The notes under the pieces were generated by a model. That model saw nothing but the letters and a program-made list of their open reading frames with translations. It did no database searches and was not told the origin of the DNA. Positions 35,200 to 45,219 of a stretch of 64,000 bases of DNA are shown piece after piece. The position numbers and the translations under genes were made by a program. The first letter of the stretch is position 1. Every line of letters starts with the position of its first letter. The stretch spans positions 124,001 through 188,000 of the forward strand of contig NZ_BOOR01000021.1 of the NCBI RefSeq assembly GCF_016863335.1, given 5' to 3'. Source of the stretch: Planotetraspora thailandica. Its GTDB lineage: Bacteria; Actinomycetota; Actinomycetes; Streptosporangiales; Streptosporangiaceae.

Positions 35200-35376
35200 G
35201 CCGGATCTTCCTGCGCGGGGTGCCGGTCTTTTGACAGGATGCGTTGACCGTATGGCGGGCGGGGCTTCCGTCCGCACATGCCCATCGCCGATGATGTAGG
35301 GCAGATCTGCGCTACCAATCACAGTTATGGAGATGTGCCTCGTGGGAGAGCCTGGCACGCGACGGAGGTGCCGACC

Positions 35377-37467
35377 ATGAGCGCCGAAACCTCCGTGCCC
35401 CGGCCCCGGGAGTCCGGTTTGGACATCTCAGACTCCGACCTCTTGCGAGGTCTGATGTCGGAGGCTCCATTTGCCTTTGCGTTTTTCAACCCATCCGGGC
35501 GTTTTGTCCGGGTCAACGAGACCTTTACCGAACTGACCGGGCAGCCTGTCGAGCGGCATCTGGACCGGCGCCCGGCCGAGCTGCTGGCCGCCGACCTCAC
35601 GGCGCTCATCGACTCGGCTCTGCGCCGCATCGGCGAGGAGGGCCTGCCCGTCACCGACCAGCGGATCCGTACCAGGGCGGAAAACGGTGACACCCGCCAC
35701 TGGGCGGTCTCGTTCTTCCCCATGCACGGCGACGGCGGCGTGGTGGGCGTGGCGCTGTTCGGCATCGACCTCACCGCGCGGCAGATGACCGAAGAGGATC
35801 TGCGGCGCAGCGAGGAGCGGTACCGGTCGCTCGTCGAATCCCAGCAGCAGCTCGTCTGGATCACCTCCCCGAACGGCACCGTCGTCGAGGACGCTCCGCA
35901 GTGGCGCGCCATCACCGGCCAGGGGCTCGAGGACTACCTCGCCAACGGCTGGCTGGAGGCCGTCCACCCCGACGACCGGCCGGGGGCCGAGGAGGCGTGG
36001 CGCGAGGCGCTGCGCGGCCGGACGATGTTCGAGTGGAGCTACCGGGTCCGCACCCGGGCCAGCGGCTACCGGCACTTCGAGGTGCGCGCGGTCCCGGTCA
36101 TCCGGCACGGCAGGGTGATCGAGTGGGTCGGCGCCAACTCCGACGTCACGCCGCAGCGCGAGGCCGAGGAGATGCGCGGGCGCCTGACCGACCAGCTCGG
36201 TGCGGCGGCCTTGCGTACGGCCAGGCTCCAGGGCGCCACGGCGATGCTGGCCGAGGCCCTCACCGTCGAGCAGGTCGTGCAGGTCATCATCGACGTCGGC
36301 CGTACGGCACTGGCCGCCGACCACTCGGCGGTCGCCCTGCTCGACCCCGACCGGGCGACCCTCAAGGTGATCAACAGCGGTGGCATCCCCGACGCGCAGG
36401 GCGCGCCCGGGGACGACATCCAGCTCACGCAGTCCAACGTGATGACCATGGCCGTCAACAGCCGGCGGCCGGTCTTCGCCGAGTCTCCCGACAGCCTGCG
36501 GACCCAGCTGGTCGACGCCGGGGCCGAGGAGGAGCAGATCCTCGGCTTCATCGAGCACACCGACGAGCGGGCCTGGGTGGGCCTCCCGTTGCTGGCCGCC
36601 GGGCGGGCGCTCGGGGCGCTGCGGTTCTCCTTCACCCGGCCCCAGAAGATCTCCCAGGAGGACGGCGTCTTCTACGAGGCCCTCGCGGGCCAGTGTGCGC
36701 TCGCGGTCGAGCGGGCCACGCTGTTCGAGCGGGAGCACAGGACGGCCGAGACGCTCCAGCGGAGCCTTCTGCCCGACCGCCTGCCGGTGGTGCGGGGCCT
36801 GACCCTGGCCCAGCGTTTCAGGTCGGGGTCGCGCCATGTCCAGGTCGGCGGCGACTGGTACGACGCGTTCGTCCTCCAGGACGGGCGTGTGGCCGCAGTG
36901 GTCGGCGACGTCATGGGCAAGGGCGTCAAGGCGGCGGCCGGCATGGGCCGGATCCGCAACGCGATGCGCGCCCTGGCCCTGACCAACCCGCCTCCGGCGG
37001 CCGTGCTGACCGGCCTCGACCGGGTCTTCGAGGCCACCGAGGAAGAAGAGCAGGTCACGACGCTGGCCTACATGGTCGTCGAGCCGAGCACCGGTGAGGG
37101 GACGCTGGCCCTGGCCGGCCATCCGCCACCCCTGCTCGTCTCGCCGCAGGGCACCGCGCTGCTCCACGAGACCGAGCCGGGGACGCCGCTGGGCTGGGCG
37201 ACCAGCCGGAGACAGTTCCGGTTCTGTGTGCCGCCAGGGCACACGGCTGTCCTGTATTCGGACGGTCTGGTGGAGAATCGCAAACGTGGGCTGGATGCCG
37301 GTCTCCGGGAGCTTTCATCGGTTGTGGCTGAAGCGCCCCCAGAGGTCGTGAGCAGCCCTCATATGCTGCTGGATTTCCTGGTGGATCGAATGTTGTCCGG
37401 GTATGAGCAGGATGACGACGTCACGGTACTCGCAGTTCATGTCCCAGCCGCCACGAAGAGTGACTGA
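35377..37467 (+). CDS. PP2C (SpoIIE-type) serine phosphatase with PAS and GAF sensor domains
   Basis: A 696-residue signalling protein starting at ATG 35377 behind GGAGG. Two PAS domains occupy about 20-140 and 150-270 (FAFFNPSGRFVRVNETFTELTG; LVWITSPNGTVVEDAPQWRAITG). A GAF domain follows (290-450), then a PP2C/SpoIIE catalytic domain with VGGDWYDAFVLQDGRVAAVVGDVMGKG and AVLYSDGLVENRKRGLDAG. It likely dephosphorylates an anti-anti-sigma factor in a partner-switching cascade, sensing ligands or redox through PAS/GAF. The principal sigma gene follows, but a functional link is not implied. Confidence 0.93.
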   Translation: MSAETSVPRPRESGLDISDSDLLRGLMSEAPFAFAFFNPSGRFVRVNETFTELTGQPVERHLDRRPAELLAADLTALIDSALRRIGEEGLPVTDQRIRTRAENGDTRHWAVSFFPMHGDGGVVGVALFGIDLTARQMTEEDLRRSEERYRSLVESQQQLVWITSPNGTVVEDAPQWRAITGQGLEDYLANGWLEAVHPDDRPGAEEAWREALRGRTMFEWSYRVRTRASGYRHFEVRAVPVIRHGRVIEWVGANSDVTPQREAEEMRGRLTDQLGAAALRTARLQGATAMLAEALTVEQVVQVIIDVGRTALAADHSAVALLDPDRATLKVINSGGIPDAQGAPGDDIQLTQSNVMTMAVNSRRPVFAESPDSLRTQLVDAGAEEEQILGFIEHTDERAWVGLPLLAAGRALGALRFSFTRPQKISQEDGVFYEALAGQCALAVERATLFEREHRTAETLQRSLLPDRLPVVRGLTLAQRFRSGSRHVQVGGDWYDAFVLQDGRVAAVVGDVMGKGVKAAAGMGRIRNAMRALALTNPPPAAVLTGLDRVFEATEEEEQVTTLAYMVVEPSTGEGTLALAGHPPPLLVSPQGTALLHETEPGTPLGWATSRRQFRFCVPPGHTAVLYSDGLVENRKRGLDAGLRELSSVVAEAPPEVVSSPHMLLDFLVDRMLSGYEQDDDVTVLAVHVPAATKSD

Positions 37468-37684
37468 ATGAAACAGTCATAACGGTTGCTTTCGGGTATC
37501 GGTGACCCGCTTTCGTACGCACTACTCTCTCGGTCCGCCTAGGGTGGAGAGGCAACCGGCGGTACGCGGCCGTATTACGTGCCGTGGCGTGCCACAATGG
37601 CATGTCGCGGTCCGCGCGGCCTCACCACCGGAAAAGAAGAAGCACTGGGTCCATTCCCGTCATGCGTTCGTTCGAGAGGTGTTC

Positions 37685-39394
37685 GTGTCGCCTGCAAGTT
37701 CGACTCGCTCGAAGCCGTCGGAGCTGAACGAGCCAGTGATTCAGCAGCTCCTCGAGCGTGGGCGCTCGCAGGGTTTCCTCGAGTCCGAGGATGTCCGCAA
37801 GGCCTTCGAGGAAGCGGACATCCCGCTGTCGCACGCCGCTGGATTCCTGCGTAGCCTCAGCAAAGAGGGTGTGACCGTCGTGGTCACCGCGGCTGACTCC
37901 GCGGCGCCCAAGCGGTCCCGAGGACAAGCCAAGCGTCGCACCACCGCGCCCGTCAAGAAGACCACCAAATCCGCGGCCGCCAAGGAGACGCAGCCGGAGA
38001 CCGTCACCGCCGTGGTGACCGACTCCGCGCCCGCGAAGCCGGCGGCCAAGAAGGCGCCGGCCAAGCCGGCGGCCGCCAAGCCGGGAGCCGCCAAGGCCGC
38101 TCCGGCGAAGGCGCCCGCGGCGACGGCGCCTGCCGCAAAGAAGGCCGCTCCCGCCGCCAAGGACAAGCCCGCCGCACCGGCGAACGGGCCCGAGTCCAAG
38201 GTCGCCAAGGCGGAGCCGAAGCCGAAGTCGGCCGACGTCGCCGAGGACGAGGAAGATCTCGAACTCGAGGGCGACGTCGAGATCGAGGACTTCGAGCTGG
38301 ACGTCGAGGACGTCGAGATCGAGGCGGACGGCGACACCGACGCCGAGGCCGAGACCGACACGGAGGCGGAGGGCGACGCCGACGAGCCCAAGGCCGAGGT
38401 CGTCGTTCAGTCCGACGATGAGGTCCTGATCCTCACCGACGACGATGACGACGCGCCCGTGGCCCAGGTCGCGGCCGCCGGAGCCACCGCCGACCCGGTC
38501 AAGGACTACCTCAAGCAGATCGGCAAGGTCCCCCTGCTCAACGCCGAGCAGGAGGTCGAGCTCGCCAAGCGCATCGAGGCGGGCCTGTTCGCCGAGGAGC
38601 AGCTGTCCAGCGATGGAGAGCAGCTTCCCGTCGACGTCCGGGCCGAGCTGGAGTGGATCGCCGAGGACGGCCGCCGGGCCAAGAACCACCTGCTCGAGGC
38701 CAACCTGCGTCTGGTCGTCTCGCTGGCCAAGCGGTACACGGGCCGCGGCATGCTCTTCCTGGACCTGATCCAGGAGGGCAACCTGGGCCTGATCCGCGCG
38801 GTCGAGAAGTTCGACTACACCAAGGGCTACAAGTTCTCGACGTACGCCACGTGGTGGATCCGGCAGGCGATCACCCGGGCCATGGCCGACCAGGCGCGGA
38901 CCATCCGCATCCCGGTCCACATGGTCGAAGTGATCAACAAGCTGGCCCGTGTTCAGCGGCAGATGCTGCAGGACCTCGGTCGCGAGCCCACTCCGGAAGA
39001 GCTGGCCCGCGAGCTCGACATGACCCCCGAGAAGGTCATCGAGGTTCAGAAGTACGGCCGCGAGCCGATCTCGCTGCACACCCCCCTCGGCGAGGAGGGC
39101 GACAGCGAGTTCGGTGACCTGATCGAGGACTCCGAGGCGATCGTCCCGGCCGACGCGGTCAGCTTCACCCTGCTGCAGGAGCAGCTGCACTCCGTTCTGG
39201 ACACGTTGTCCGAGCGGGAGGCGGGCGTCGTCTCGATGCGGTTCGGGCTCACCGACGGGCAGCCGAAGACCCTTGACGAGATCGGCAAGGTCTACGGCGT
39301 GACCCGTGAGCGCATCCGACAGATCGAGTCGAAGACGATGTCGAAGCTGCGCCACCCGTCGCGTTCGCAGGTCCTGCGCGACTATCTCGACTGA
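37685..39394 (+). CDS. hrdB: Principal RNA polymerase sigma factor (HrdB/SigA type)
   Basis: A 569-residue sigma-70 factor. Region 1.1 is near the N-terminus ([20 protein letters not shown]). Then come a Lys/Ala/Pro-rich stretch (about 75-185) and a strongly acidic stretch (190-265). The conserved core has [29 protein letters not shown] (1.2), [32 protein letters not shown] (2.3-2.4) and [24 protein letters not shown] (4.2). It directs vegetative transcription. GTG 37685 with AGAGG five bases upstream gives the family start; the open frame to 37502 is not supported. Confidence 0.95.
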   Translation: MSPASSTRSKPSELNEPVIQQLLERGRSQGFLESEDVRKAFEEADIPLSHAAGFLRSLSKEGVTVVVTAADSAAPKRSRGQAKRRTTAPVKKTTKSAAAKETQPETVTAVVTDSAPAKPAAKKAPAKPAAAKPGAAKAAPAKAPAATAPAAKKAAPAAKDKPAAPANGPESKVAKAEPKPKSADVAEDEEDLELEGDVEIEDFELDVEDVEIEADGDTDAEAETDTEAEGDADEPKAEVVVQSDDEVLILTDDDDDAPVAQVAAAGATADPVKDYLKQIGKVPLLNAEQEVELAKRIEAGLFAEEQLSSDGEQLPVDVRAELEWIAEDGRRAKNHLLEANLRLVVSLAKRYTGRGMLFLDLIQEGNLGLIRAVEKFDYTKGYKFSTYATWWIRQAITRAMADQARTIRIPVHMVEVINKLARVQRQMLQDLGREPTPEELARELDMTPEKVIEVQKYGREPISLHTPLGEEGDSEFGDLIEDSEAIVPADAVSFTLLQEQLHSVLDTLSEREAGVVSMRFGLTDGQPKTLDEIGKVYGVTRERIRQIESKTMSKLRHPSRSQVLRDYLD

Positions 39395-39463
39395 TCGGTT
39401 TTAACCTCTCTGTAACACCGCAGTAGCATTCCGCGCACTACGGCACTCCTAGGCTCCGGCCTC

Positions 39464-40450
39464 ATGGGTGTGATCGAAGTGGATCGAGCACGTGCTCGGG
39501 GGCCACGATCGATCTCAGGCCGTCCGTGGGCGGACGCCATGCTCGACGAGGCGGCGCAGGCCGCCCCCAGGGGAGTCCTAGAGGCGGGGGCCTCGGCTCT
39601 CCTGGCGAGCAGGACGGACCCTGAGGTCAGATCACTGCGGGTGGAGGCGCTTTCGCGCGCCGCGGTCGGCTCGAGCCGGTCGATCGAGGCGCTCGTCGCC
39701 CGTGACCAGTCCAATCCGGACCTGTGGTTGTGGCTGGGCCGTACCAGGATCGAAGAGGCGTGGGCGCTCAAGCCCGACGTGCGGGCGAGAGCCGCACAGG
39801 CCGGTCGGCTGAGGACCTACCACGAGGCCATGGAGCGGAGCCGCCGGCCGTTGCTGACGGCGGCGGCTCTCGCGCCGGGCGATCCGGTGCCATGGGAGAG
39901 CCTGATGTGGCTGGCCCTCGGCCTGGACCGCCCGAGGGCGGACAAGGACGCGGTCTGGTTCGAGTGCTCGCGCCGCTGGCCGGCCCTGTACGGCGGGGCC
40001 GTCGTCCGGATGATCACTCTGTCACCCGACTGGGGCGGCAGCTCCCAGGAGATGCTGGAGTTCGCGAGGGCGGGCGCGGAGCGCGCACCTGAGGGCAGCC
40101 CCCTGCCGGCGCTCGTGCCACTCGCCCACTTCGAACTCGTGGCCTCCGGGCGCACCCGGATGACCCGCGGCGGCTGGTTCTCCTTCGAGGTCCAGCGGGA
40201 GATGGTCGCCGCCTCGGGTCGGTGGTCGGAGCGGCGGCTCGGAGGGGCCCACCCCAGGGCGATTGAGGCGCACAACGCGTTCGGCGCCGCGTTCTTCCTC
40301 ACCGATCTCCGCAGGCCCGCGAGGGGACACCTGGTGAGGACCGCGGGGAGGTTCAGCGAGCGGCCGTGGTCGCACCTCGGCGACCCGGGCCAGCATTACC
40401 TCCGTGCGTGCGATCGGCTCAAGGTCGTCGCCGATTCCGTGTCCGGCTGA
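39464..40450 (+). CDS. Hypothetical protein with TPR-like helices (328 aa)
   Basis: A helical soluble protein with segments such as LWLWLGRTRIEEAWALKPDVRARAAQAGR and PLLTAAALAPGDPVPWESLMWLALGLDRPRADKDAVWFECSRRWPALYGG. These look like tetratricopeptide-type repeats. Similar proteins of about 320 residues occur in many actinomycetes without known function. It follows the hrdB-type gene in the same direction after 70 bp and ends six bases before the convergent YaaA gene. Confidence 0.75.
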   Translation: MGVIEVDRARARGPRSISGRPWADAMLDEAAQAAPRGVLEAGASALLASRTDPEVRSLRVEALSRAAVGSSRSIEALVARDQSNPDLWLWLGRTRIEEAWALKPDVRARAAQAGRLRTYHEAMERSRRPLLTAAALAPGDPVPWESLMWLALGLDRPRADKDAVWFECSRRWPALYGGAVVRMITLSPDWGGSSQEMLEFARAGAERAPEGSPLPALVPLAHFELVASGRTRMTRGGWFSFEVQREMVAASGRWSERRLGGAHPRAIEAHNAFGAAFFLTDLRRPARGHLVRTAGRFSERPWSHLGDPGQHYLRACDRLKVVADSVSG

Positions 40451-40456
40451 GAGAGC

Positions 40457-41206
40457 TCAGGCGTCGACGATGACGTCGAGGGTCCACGGCCTGCCGGGAG
40501 ACGGCGGCTCTTGGAGCTCGGCCCGCCAGCCGCGCTCCTGGAGGAACCCGGCGAGCTCCTGGGGCGTGCGCAGGCGTTCGGCACTGTCGACGAGCGAACG
40601 GGCCACGGCTCCCCGGGTCGCCTTAGCCATGTGACTTACGACCGTCCTGGCGCCCCCGGCCTCGCGTAGGACGCGCACGGCCACTCCGCGCTCGCCGGTC
40701 GGCCAGGCCGTCGCGTAGGTGGATGAACGCATGTCGACGACCAGCCCCTTGACCGGGGTGAGGGCGGCGGTGATCGACGGCTTCCAGAACGCGGCGAGGC
40801 CGCCCATCGGCGGGAGCCGTACGCCCATGGACAGCCGGTACGGCGGGATCCTGTCGGTGATCCGGAGCAGCCCCCACAGTCCCGAGAAGACCACGATGCG
40901 CCGGACCGCCCGCTGCCTGGCGTCCGGAGGCAACGAGCCGAGGCCGAGGTTGTCATACAGGACGCCGGTGTAGAGATCGGCTACGGGCAGGGCCCGGGCG
41001 GTGCGCAACTCCCGGTTGAGGGCGACGGCGTCCGCCTGGCCTTGCGAGAGACCGAGCACAGGAAGCGCGTCGGCGGAGCCGGACAACGCGATCAGGGCGT
41101 CGAGCACCTTCTCACGCGGGGAGGCCAGCTCGGGGAAGCTGAGCCGCCTGAGCTTCGACGTTCCCCTGGGCGCCTTCCCCTCCGAAGGGGGCAGCAGGAT
41201 GAGCAC
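40457..41206 (-). CDS. yaaA: YaaA family peroxide stress protein
   Basis: A 249-residue protein starting at GTG 41206 (VLILLPPSEGKAPRG, the family's exact N-terminal pattern). Other conserved blocks are LYTGVLYDNLGL and RIVVFSGLWGLLRITDRIPPYRLSMG. YaaA lowers free iron and protects DNA and proteins during peroxide stress; it binds DNA in E. coli. It is divergent from a GNAT gene and convergent with the TPR-like protein gene. Confidence 0.9.
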   Translation of the reverse strand: MLILLPPSEGKAPRGTSKLRRLSFPELASPREKVLDALIALSGSADALPVLGLSQGQADAVALNRELRTARALPVADLYTGVLYDNLGLGSLPPDARQRAVRRIVVFSGLWGLLRITDRIPPYRLSMGVRLPPMGGLAAFWKPSITAALTPVKGLVVDMRSSTYATAWPTGERGVAVRVLREAGGARTVVSHMAKATRGAVARSLVDSAERLRTPQELAGFLQERGWRAELQEPPSPGRPWTLDVIVDA

Positions 41207-41278
41207 GATTCCGCAGCTTAGGCCCTCCCGCCGGCGGGCACGGCGGCCGCCTCCGCCGATCGGAGCTACTCTCACGCC

Positions 41279-42016
41279 ATGGATCAGGGCATTTCACTCT
41301 TTGATCGGCTGGTCGACGAGGCGTGGCCGGCCGCGCACCGGACCGAGTGGGGCAACTGGGCGTTCCGGCACGCAGGCGGGGTGACCAAGCGGGCCAATTC
41401 GGTGCTGCCGCTGGGGGAGCCCGACGATCTGTCCCGGGCCGTGGACGAGGCGGAGGCCTTCTACGCGCGGCTGGGCGGGCCATGCGTCTTCTCGATCGGC
41501 GGTGGCGCGCCCGCAGGCCTGGACGCCGAACTGGAGAGCCGGGGCTACCGGCTGGTCGACCCCACCCTCGTGATGACGGCCCCGGCGACGGCAGGCTCCG
41601 GCAGGCCGGCGGAGGCGCAGATCGAGCACGCGCCGTCCCAGCGGTGGCTGGACACATGGTGGGAGGTCGACGGTGGGCGTCATCCGGACGGCGGGGAGAT
41701 CACAGCGAAGGAATGGGCCGCGCGGATCCTGCGCGGCGTCGAGGCCGGTTACGCGTCCCAGGAGCGGGCATCGGCGGTCGGCCGGGCCGTTCCCCAGGGG
41801 GAATGGCTCGGGATCTACTGCATGGCCGTACTGCCCGCCGCGCGCCGCCGCGGGCTGGGCGGTTCGGTGCTGCGCACGATGCTCGCCTGGGGCGGCGAAC
41901 AGGGTGCGAGCCACGCCTATCTCGTGGTCACGGAGCGCAACGCCGGAGCCCGCGCCCTCTACGAGAGTGAGGGTTTCGGCGTGGTCGCGAGGTATCACTA
42001 TCGGGTCCGGCCCTGA
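41279..42016 (+). CDS. GNAT family N-acetyltransferase
   Basis: A 245-residue protein. The GNAT core is C-terminal: LGIYCMAVLPAARRRGLGGSVLRTMLAWG is motif A, with the acetyl-CoA loop RRRGLG. Then comes AYLVVTERNAGARALYESEGFGVVARYHYR (motif B). The N-terminal half is a divergent GNAT-like domain (FSIGGGAPAGLDAELESRGYRLVDPTLVM). The substrate is unknown. Confidence 0.9.
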   Translation: MDQGISLFDRLVDEAWPAAHRTEWGNWAFRHAGGVTKRANSVLPLGEPDDLSRAVDEAEAFYARLGGPCVFSIGGGAPAGLDAELESRGYRLVDPTLVMTAPATAGSGRPAEAQIEHAPSQRWLDTWWEVDGGRHPDGGEITAKEWAARILRGVEAGYASQERASAVGRAVPQGEWLGIYCMAVLPAARRRGLGGSVLRTMLAWGGEQGASHAYLVVTERNAGARALYESEGFGVVARYHYRVRP

Positions 42017-42114
42017 GCGGCGCCGGCCGTCGTCTGCCGAGAGACGCCGACGGCGCGGCCAGGGGATGAGGGATCATCCCCGGCCGCACCGGTCGAATAT
42101 CAGCGTCCGCCGGA

Positions 42115-42345
42115 TCAGCGTTCGTCGTCAGGGGCGGTCGAGGGGGATTCACTGAGTCGGGCCGACTCGTCCTGGATCTCAGCACCTTTGTCGCGCAGAG
42201 CAGTCACGTGCTGACGCCCGTGGTGGGCGCAGAACAGCAACTCCCCACCCACGGGCAGGGTCGCGCGGATGTAGGCCTGAGCACCGCACCGGTCGCACCG
42301 GTCCAGGGCTGTCAGCGGCTTGATGGGGGCGAGAGCTCCAGTCAC
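42115..42345 (-). CDS. DUF7455 zinc-ribbon-like protein (76 aa)
   Basis: A small actinobacterial protein starting at GTG 42345 behind AAAGG. The conserved core LTALDRCDRCGAQAYIRATLPVGGELLFCAHHGRQH has C-x2-C and C-x2-H motifs that probably bind zinc. This family commonly lies close to the sigma factor and topoisomerase genes of actinomycetes. Function is unknown. It is divergent from parE. Confidence 0.87.
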   Translation of the reverse strand: MTGALAPIKPLTALDRCDRCGAQAYIRATLPVGGELLFCAHHGRQHVTALRDKGAEIQDESARLSESPSTAPDDER

Positions 42346-42481
42346 GTATCGCCTTTCGGGTCGCCCCACAGCGTGGGGACGTTGGCGTCAGTCACTTGGC
42401 ACAACATCTAACCCGATGAGGGCGTTCCCAACCGTGGCCCGACTACGCCGAGAGCGGAATGATCCGAAAAGTGATGCGGAT

Positions 42482-42511
42482 CACAGCTGAAGTGCAGGGC
42501 TCTCAGCTGTG
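42482..42511. promoter_or_regulatory. 9-bp inverted repeat upstream of parE
   Basis: CACAGCTGA (42482-42490) and TCAGCTGTG (42503-42511) are perfect reverse complements with a 12-bp spacer, 80 bp before the GTG of parE and in the 245-bp divergent gap with the DUF7455 gene. It could be an operator or a short hairpin in the leader. No regulator is known. Confidence 0.35.
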
Positions 42512-42590
42512 CCTGGCAAGCTTGTACGCGTAGAAACGTGGGTGGCGGTAAGCTGCGCACGCGTGTTCGATTGATAAGTAGGAGTTCGGT

Positions 42591-44663
42591 GTGACGGCGG
42601 TTAGCGCGGAGACGGGTTATACGGCCCGCCATCTGTCGGTGCTGGAAGGCCTCGAGGCCGTCCGCAAGCGCCCGGGCATGTACATCGGATCCACCGATAC
42701 CCGCGGCCTCATGCACTGCCTATGGGAGATCGTGGACAACTCGGTCGACGAGGCGCTGGCCGGCTTCTGCTCCCACATCGAGGTCGAGCTCCACGCCGAC
42801 GGATCCATCGAGGTCCGCGACGACGGGCGCGGCATCCCGGTGGACGTCGAACCGAAGACCGGGCTCGCCGGAGTCGAGCTCGTCTACACCAAGCTTCACG
42901 CCGGCGGCAAGTTCGGCGGTGGGTCCTACGCCGCCTCCGGAGGCCTGCACGGCGTCGGCGCCTCCGTCGTCAACGCGCTGTCGTCCCGCCTGGACGTCCA
43001 CGTCGACAGGGACGGGCGGACCCACGAGATCAGCTTCCGCCGGGGCGTGCCCGGCGTCTTCGACGGCGACGGACCCACCGCGAAGTTCCGCAAGAAGTCG
43101 GGGCTGCGCGACGGCGGCGCCGCCCGCCGCACGACCTCGGGCACCCGCGTCCGGTGGTGGGCCGACCGGCAGATCTTCCTTCCCGAGGCGGAGGTCTCGG
43201 TCGACGAGATCCACGTGCGGCTGCGCCAGACCGCCTTCCTGGTGCCCGGGCTCACGCTGTCCCTGCGCGACGCGCGGGGCGAGGAGACGGTCGAGGAGAC
43301 CTACCGCTTCGACGGCGGCATCGGGGAGTTCGCCGACTTCCTCGCCCGGGACGAGGCGGTGTGCGACGTGCTCAGGCTCGGGGGCGACGGGCACTTCCGC
43401 GAGACCGTCCCGGTGCTCGATGAGCAGGGGCACATGACGCCCACCGAGGTCGAGCGCGAGCTGTCCGTCGACGTGGCGCTGCGCTGGGGCAAGGGCTACG
43501 AGACGACCGTGCGCTCGTTCGTCAACGTGATCGCCACCCCCAAGGGCGGCACCCACGTGGCCGGCTTCGAGCGGGCGCTCGTGCGCACGATCAACGAGCA
43601 GCTCCGGGAGACTCGTTTACTCAAGAACGGCGACGACCCGGTCACCAAGGAGGACATCCTCGAAGGGCTCACGGCCGTCGTGACCGTACGGGTGCCGGAG
43701 CCGCAGTTCGAGGGGCAGACCAAGGAGGTGCTCGGCACTGCCGCGGCCAGCAGGATCGTGGCCCACGTCGTGTCGCGCGAGCTCAAGGCGCAGTTCGCCA
43801 ACCCCAAGCGCGCTCAGAAGCTGCAGCTGCGGGCGATGCTCGAGAAGGTGGTCGCCGCGGCCAAGGCCCGCATCGCCGCCCGCGAGCACCGCGACAACCA
43901 GCGCCGCAAGTCGGCCCTGGAGAACTCGGCGCTGCCGGCCAAGCTCGTCGACTGCCGCAGCGACGCGGTCGACCGCAGCGAGCTGTTCATCGTCGAGGGT
44001 GACTCCGCGCTGGGCACCGCGAAGCTCGCCCGCGACTCGGAGTTCCAGGCGTTGCTGCCGATCCGCGGCAAGATCCTCAACGTGCAGAAGGCGTCCGTCG
44101 CCGACATGCTGAAGAACGCCGAGTGCGCCGCGATCATCCAGGTGGTCGGGGCCGGGTCGGGCCGGTCGTTCGACATCGAGGCCGCCCGGTACGGAAAGAT
44201 CATCCTGATGGCGGACGCCGACGTCGACGGGGCGCACATCCGCTGCCTGCTGCTGACGTTGTTCCACCGCTACATGAAGCCCATGGTCGAGGCCGGCCGC
44301 GTGTTCGCCGCGGTTCCGCCGCTGCACCGGATCGAGGTCACCAACCCCGGCAAGGGGCAGGACAAGTACATCTACACGTACTCGGACGCGGAGCTGCACA
44401 AGGTGCTCCGCGACCTCGAGCGGCGGGGCAAGCGCTGGAAGGACCCTGTGCAGCGCTACAAGGGCCTTGGAGAGATGGACGCCGACCAGCTGGCGGAGAC
44501 GACCATGGACCCGCGTCAGCGCGTCCTGCGCCGCGTCAGGATCGAGGACGCCGAGGAGGGGGAGCGCATCTTCGACCTCCTCATGGGCAGCGACGTCGGC
44601 CCCCGGCGCGAGTTCATCGTCGGCAGCGCCGCCGAGATCGACCGCGACCACATCGACGCCTAG
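42591..44663 (+). CDS. parE: DNA topoisomerase IV subunit B
   Basis: A 690-residue type IIA topoisomerase ATPase subunit starting at GTG 42591 (AGGAG six bases before). GHKL ATPase motifs: EIVDNSVDEALAG, VRDDGRGIPVDV and GGLHGVGASVVNALS. The TOPRIM domain has LFIVEGDSALGTAKLARDSEFQALLPIRGKILNVQKA and MADADVDGAHIRCLLLT, with the acidic triad. It pairs with the ParC-type subunit encoded at 47770 to decatenate chromosomes. Actinobacterial ParE and GyrB are close, so the name rests on the separate, non-adjacent ParC-like partner. Confidence 0.9.
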   Translation: MTAVSAETGYTARHLSVLEGLEAVRKRPGMYIGSTDTRGLMHCLWEIVDNSVDEALAGFCSHIEVELHADGSIEVRDDGRGIPVDVEPKTGLAGVELVYTKLHAGGKFGGGSYAASGGLHGVGASVVNALSSRLDVHVDRDGRTHEISFRRGVPGVFDGDGPTAKFRKKSGLRDGGAARRTTSGTRVRWWADRQIFLPEAEVSVDEIHVRLRQTAFLVPGLTLSLRDARGEETVEETYRFDGGIGEFADFLARDEAVCDVLRLGGDGHFRETVPVLDEQGHMTPTEVERELSVDVALRWGKGYETTVRSFVNVIATPKGGTHVAGFERALVRTINEQLRETRLLKNGDDPVTKEDILEGLTAVVTVRVPEPQFEGQTKEVLGTAAASRIVAHVVSRELKAQFANPKRAQKLQLRAMLEKVVAAAKARIAAREHRDNQRRKSALENSALPAKLVDCRSDAVDRSELFIVEGDSALGTAKLARDSEFQALLPIRGKILNVQKASVADMLKNAECAAIIQVVGAGSGRSFDIEAARYGKIILMADADVDGAHIRCLLLTLFHRYMKPMVEAGRVFAAVPPLHRIEVTNPGKGQDKYIYTYSDAELHKVLRDLERRGKRWKDPVQRYKGLGEMDADQLAETTMDPRQRVLRRVRIEDAEEGERIFDLLMGSDVGPRREFIVGSAAEIDRDHIDA

Positions 44664-44671
44664 CCGTACGG

Positions 44672-45124
44672 CTAGGGCGTCATCAGGCGCCGAGGGCCGG
44701 GACCGTCGTCTCCGAGGGTGTCGCGCGGGTTGGCCAGGGCGCACCGGTCGACCGACAGGCATCCGCAGCCGATGCAGTCGGTGAGGTCGTCGCGCAGGCG
44801 CTGGAGCTGCTCGATGCGGCTGGTCAGGTCGTCCTTCCAGGAGAGGGACACCTTCTCCCAGTCCTCACGGGTGGGGGTGCGCTCGTCCGGGAGCAGGGCG
44901 AGCGCCTTCTTGACCCGGGTGAGGGGGATGCCCACCCGCTGGGCGACGCGGATGAACGCGACCCGGCGGAGGGTTTCCCGGGAGAAACGCCGCTGGTTGC
45001 CGTGGGTGCGGCGGCTCGTGATGAGCCCTTGCCTCTCGTAGAAACGCAGAGCAGACGGAGCGACGCCGCTGCGCTCCGCCAGCTCGCCGACCGTCAGCTC
45101 GCGCGTCTGCCAGGACAGGGTCAC
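44672..45124 (-). CDS. soxR: Redox-sensitive transcriptional activator SoxR
   Basis: A 150-residue MerR-family regulator. The winged helix is at residues 9-75 (LTVGELAERSGVAPSALRFYERQGLI). Near the C-terminus the [2Fe-2S] ligands are C117-x2-C120-x-C122-x5-C128 (CIGCGCLSVDRC), diagnostic for SoxR. In actinomycetes it senses redox-active compounds rather than superoxide and controls a small regulon. GTG 45124 is the start. Its target genes are not obvious here. Confidence 0.95.
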   Translation of the reverse strand: MTLSWQTRELTVGELAERSGVAPSALRFYERQGLITSRRTHGNQRRFSRETLRRVAFIRVAQRVGIPLTRVKKALALLPDERTPTREDWEKVSLSWKDDLTSRIEQLQRLRDDLTDCIGCGCLSVDRCALANPRDTLGDDGPGPRRLMTP

Positions 45125-45219
45125 GCCCCCACGCTAACCGGCCTGAACCATTGTTGAACTCTGTTTCGCCGGCGAGGGCCGGTTCACCCTTTTCGACGAT
45201 GCGGCTGGGCGGCGGCCGC

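Noticed and set aside
45145-45165. SoxR binding site upstream of soxR
   Set aside because: AAC-N4-GTT is present, but the outer bases do not complete the 18-bp SoxR palindrome, so support is too weak.
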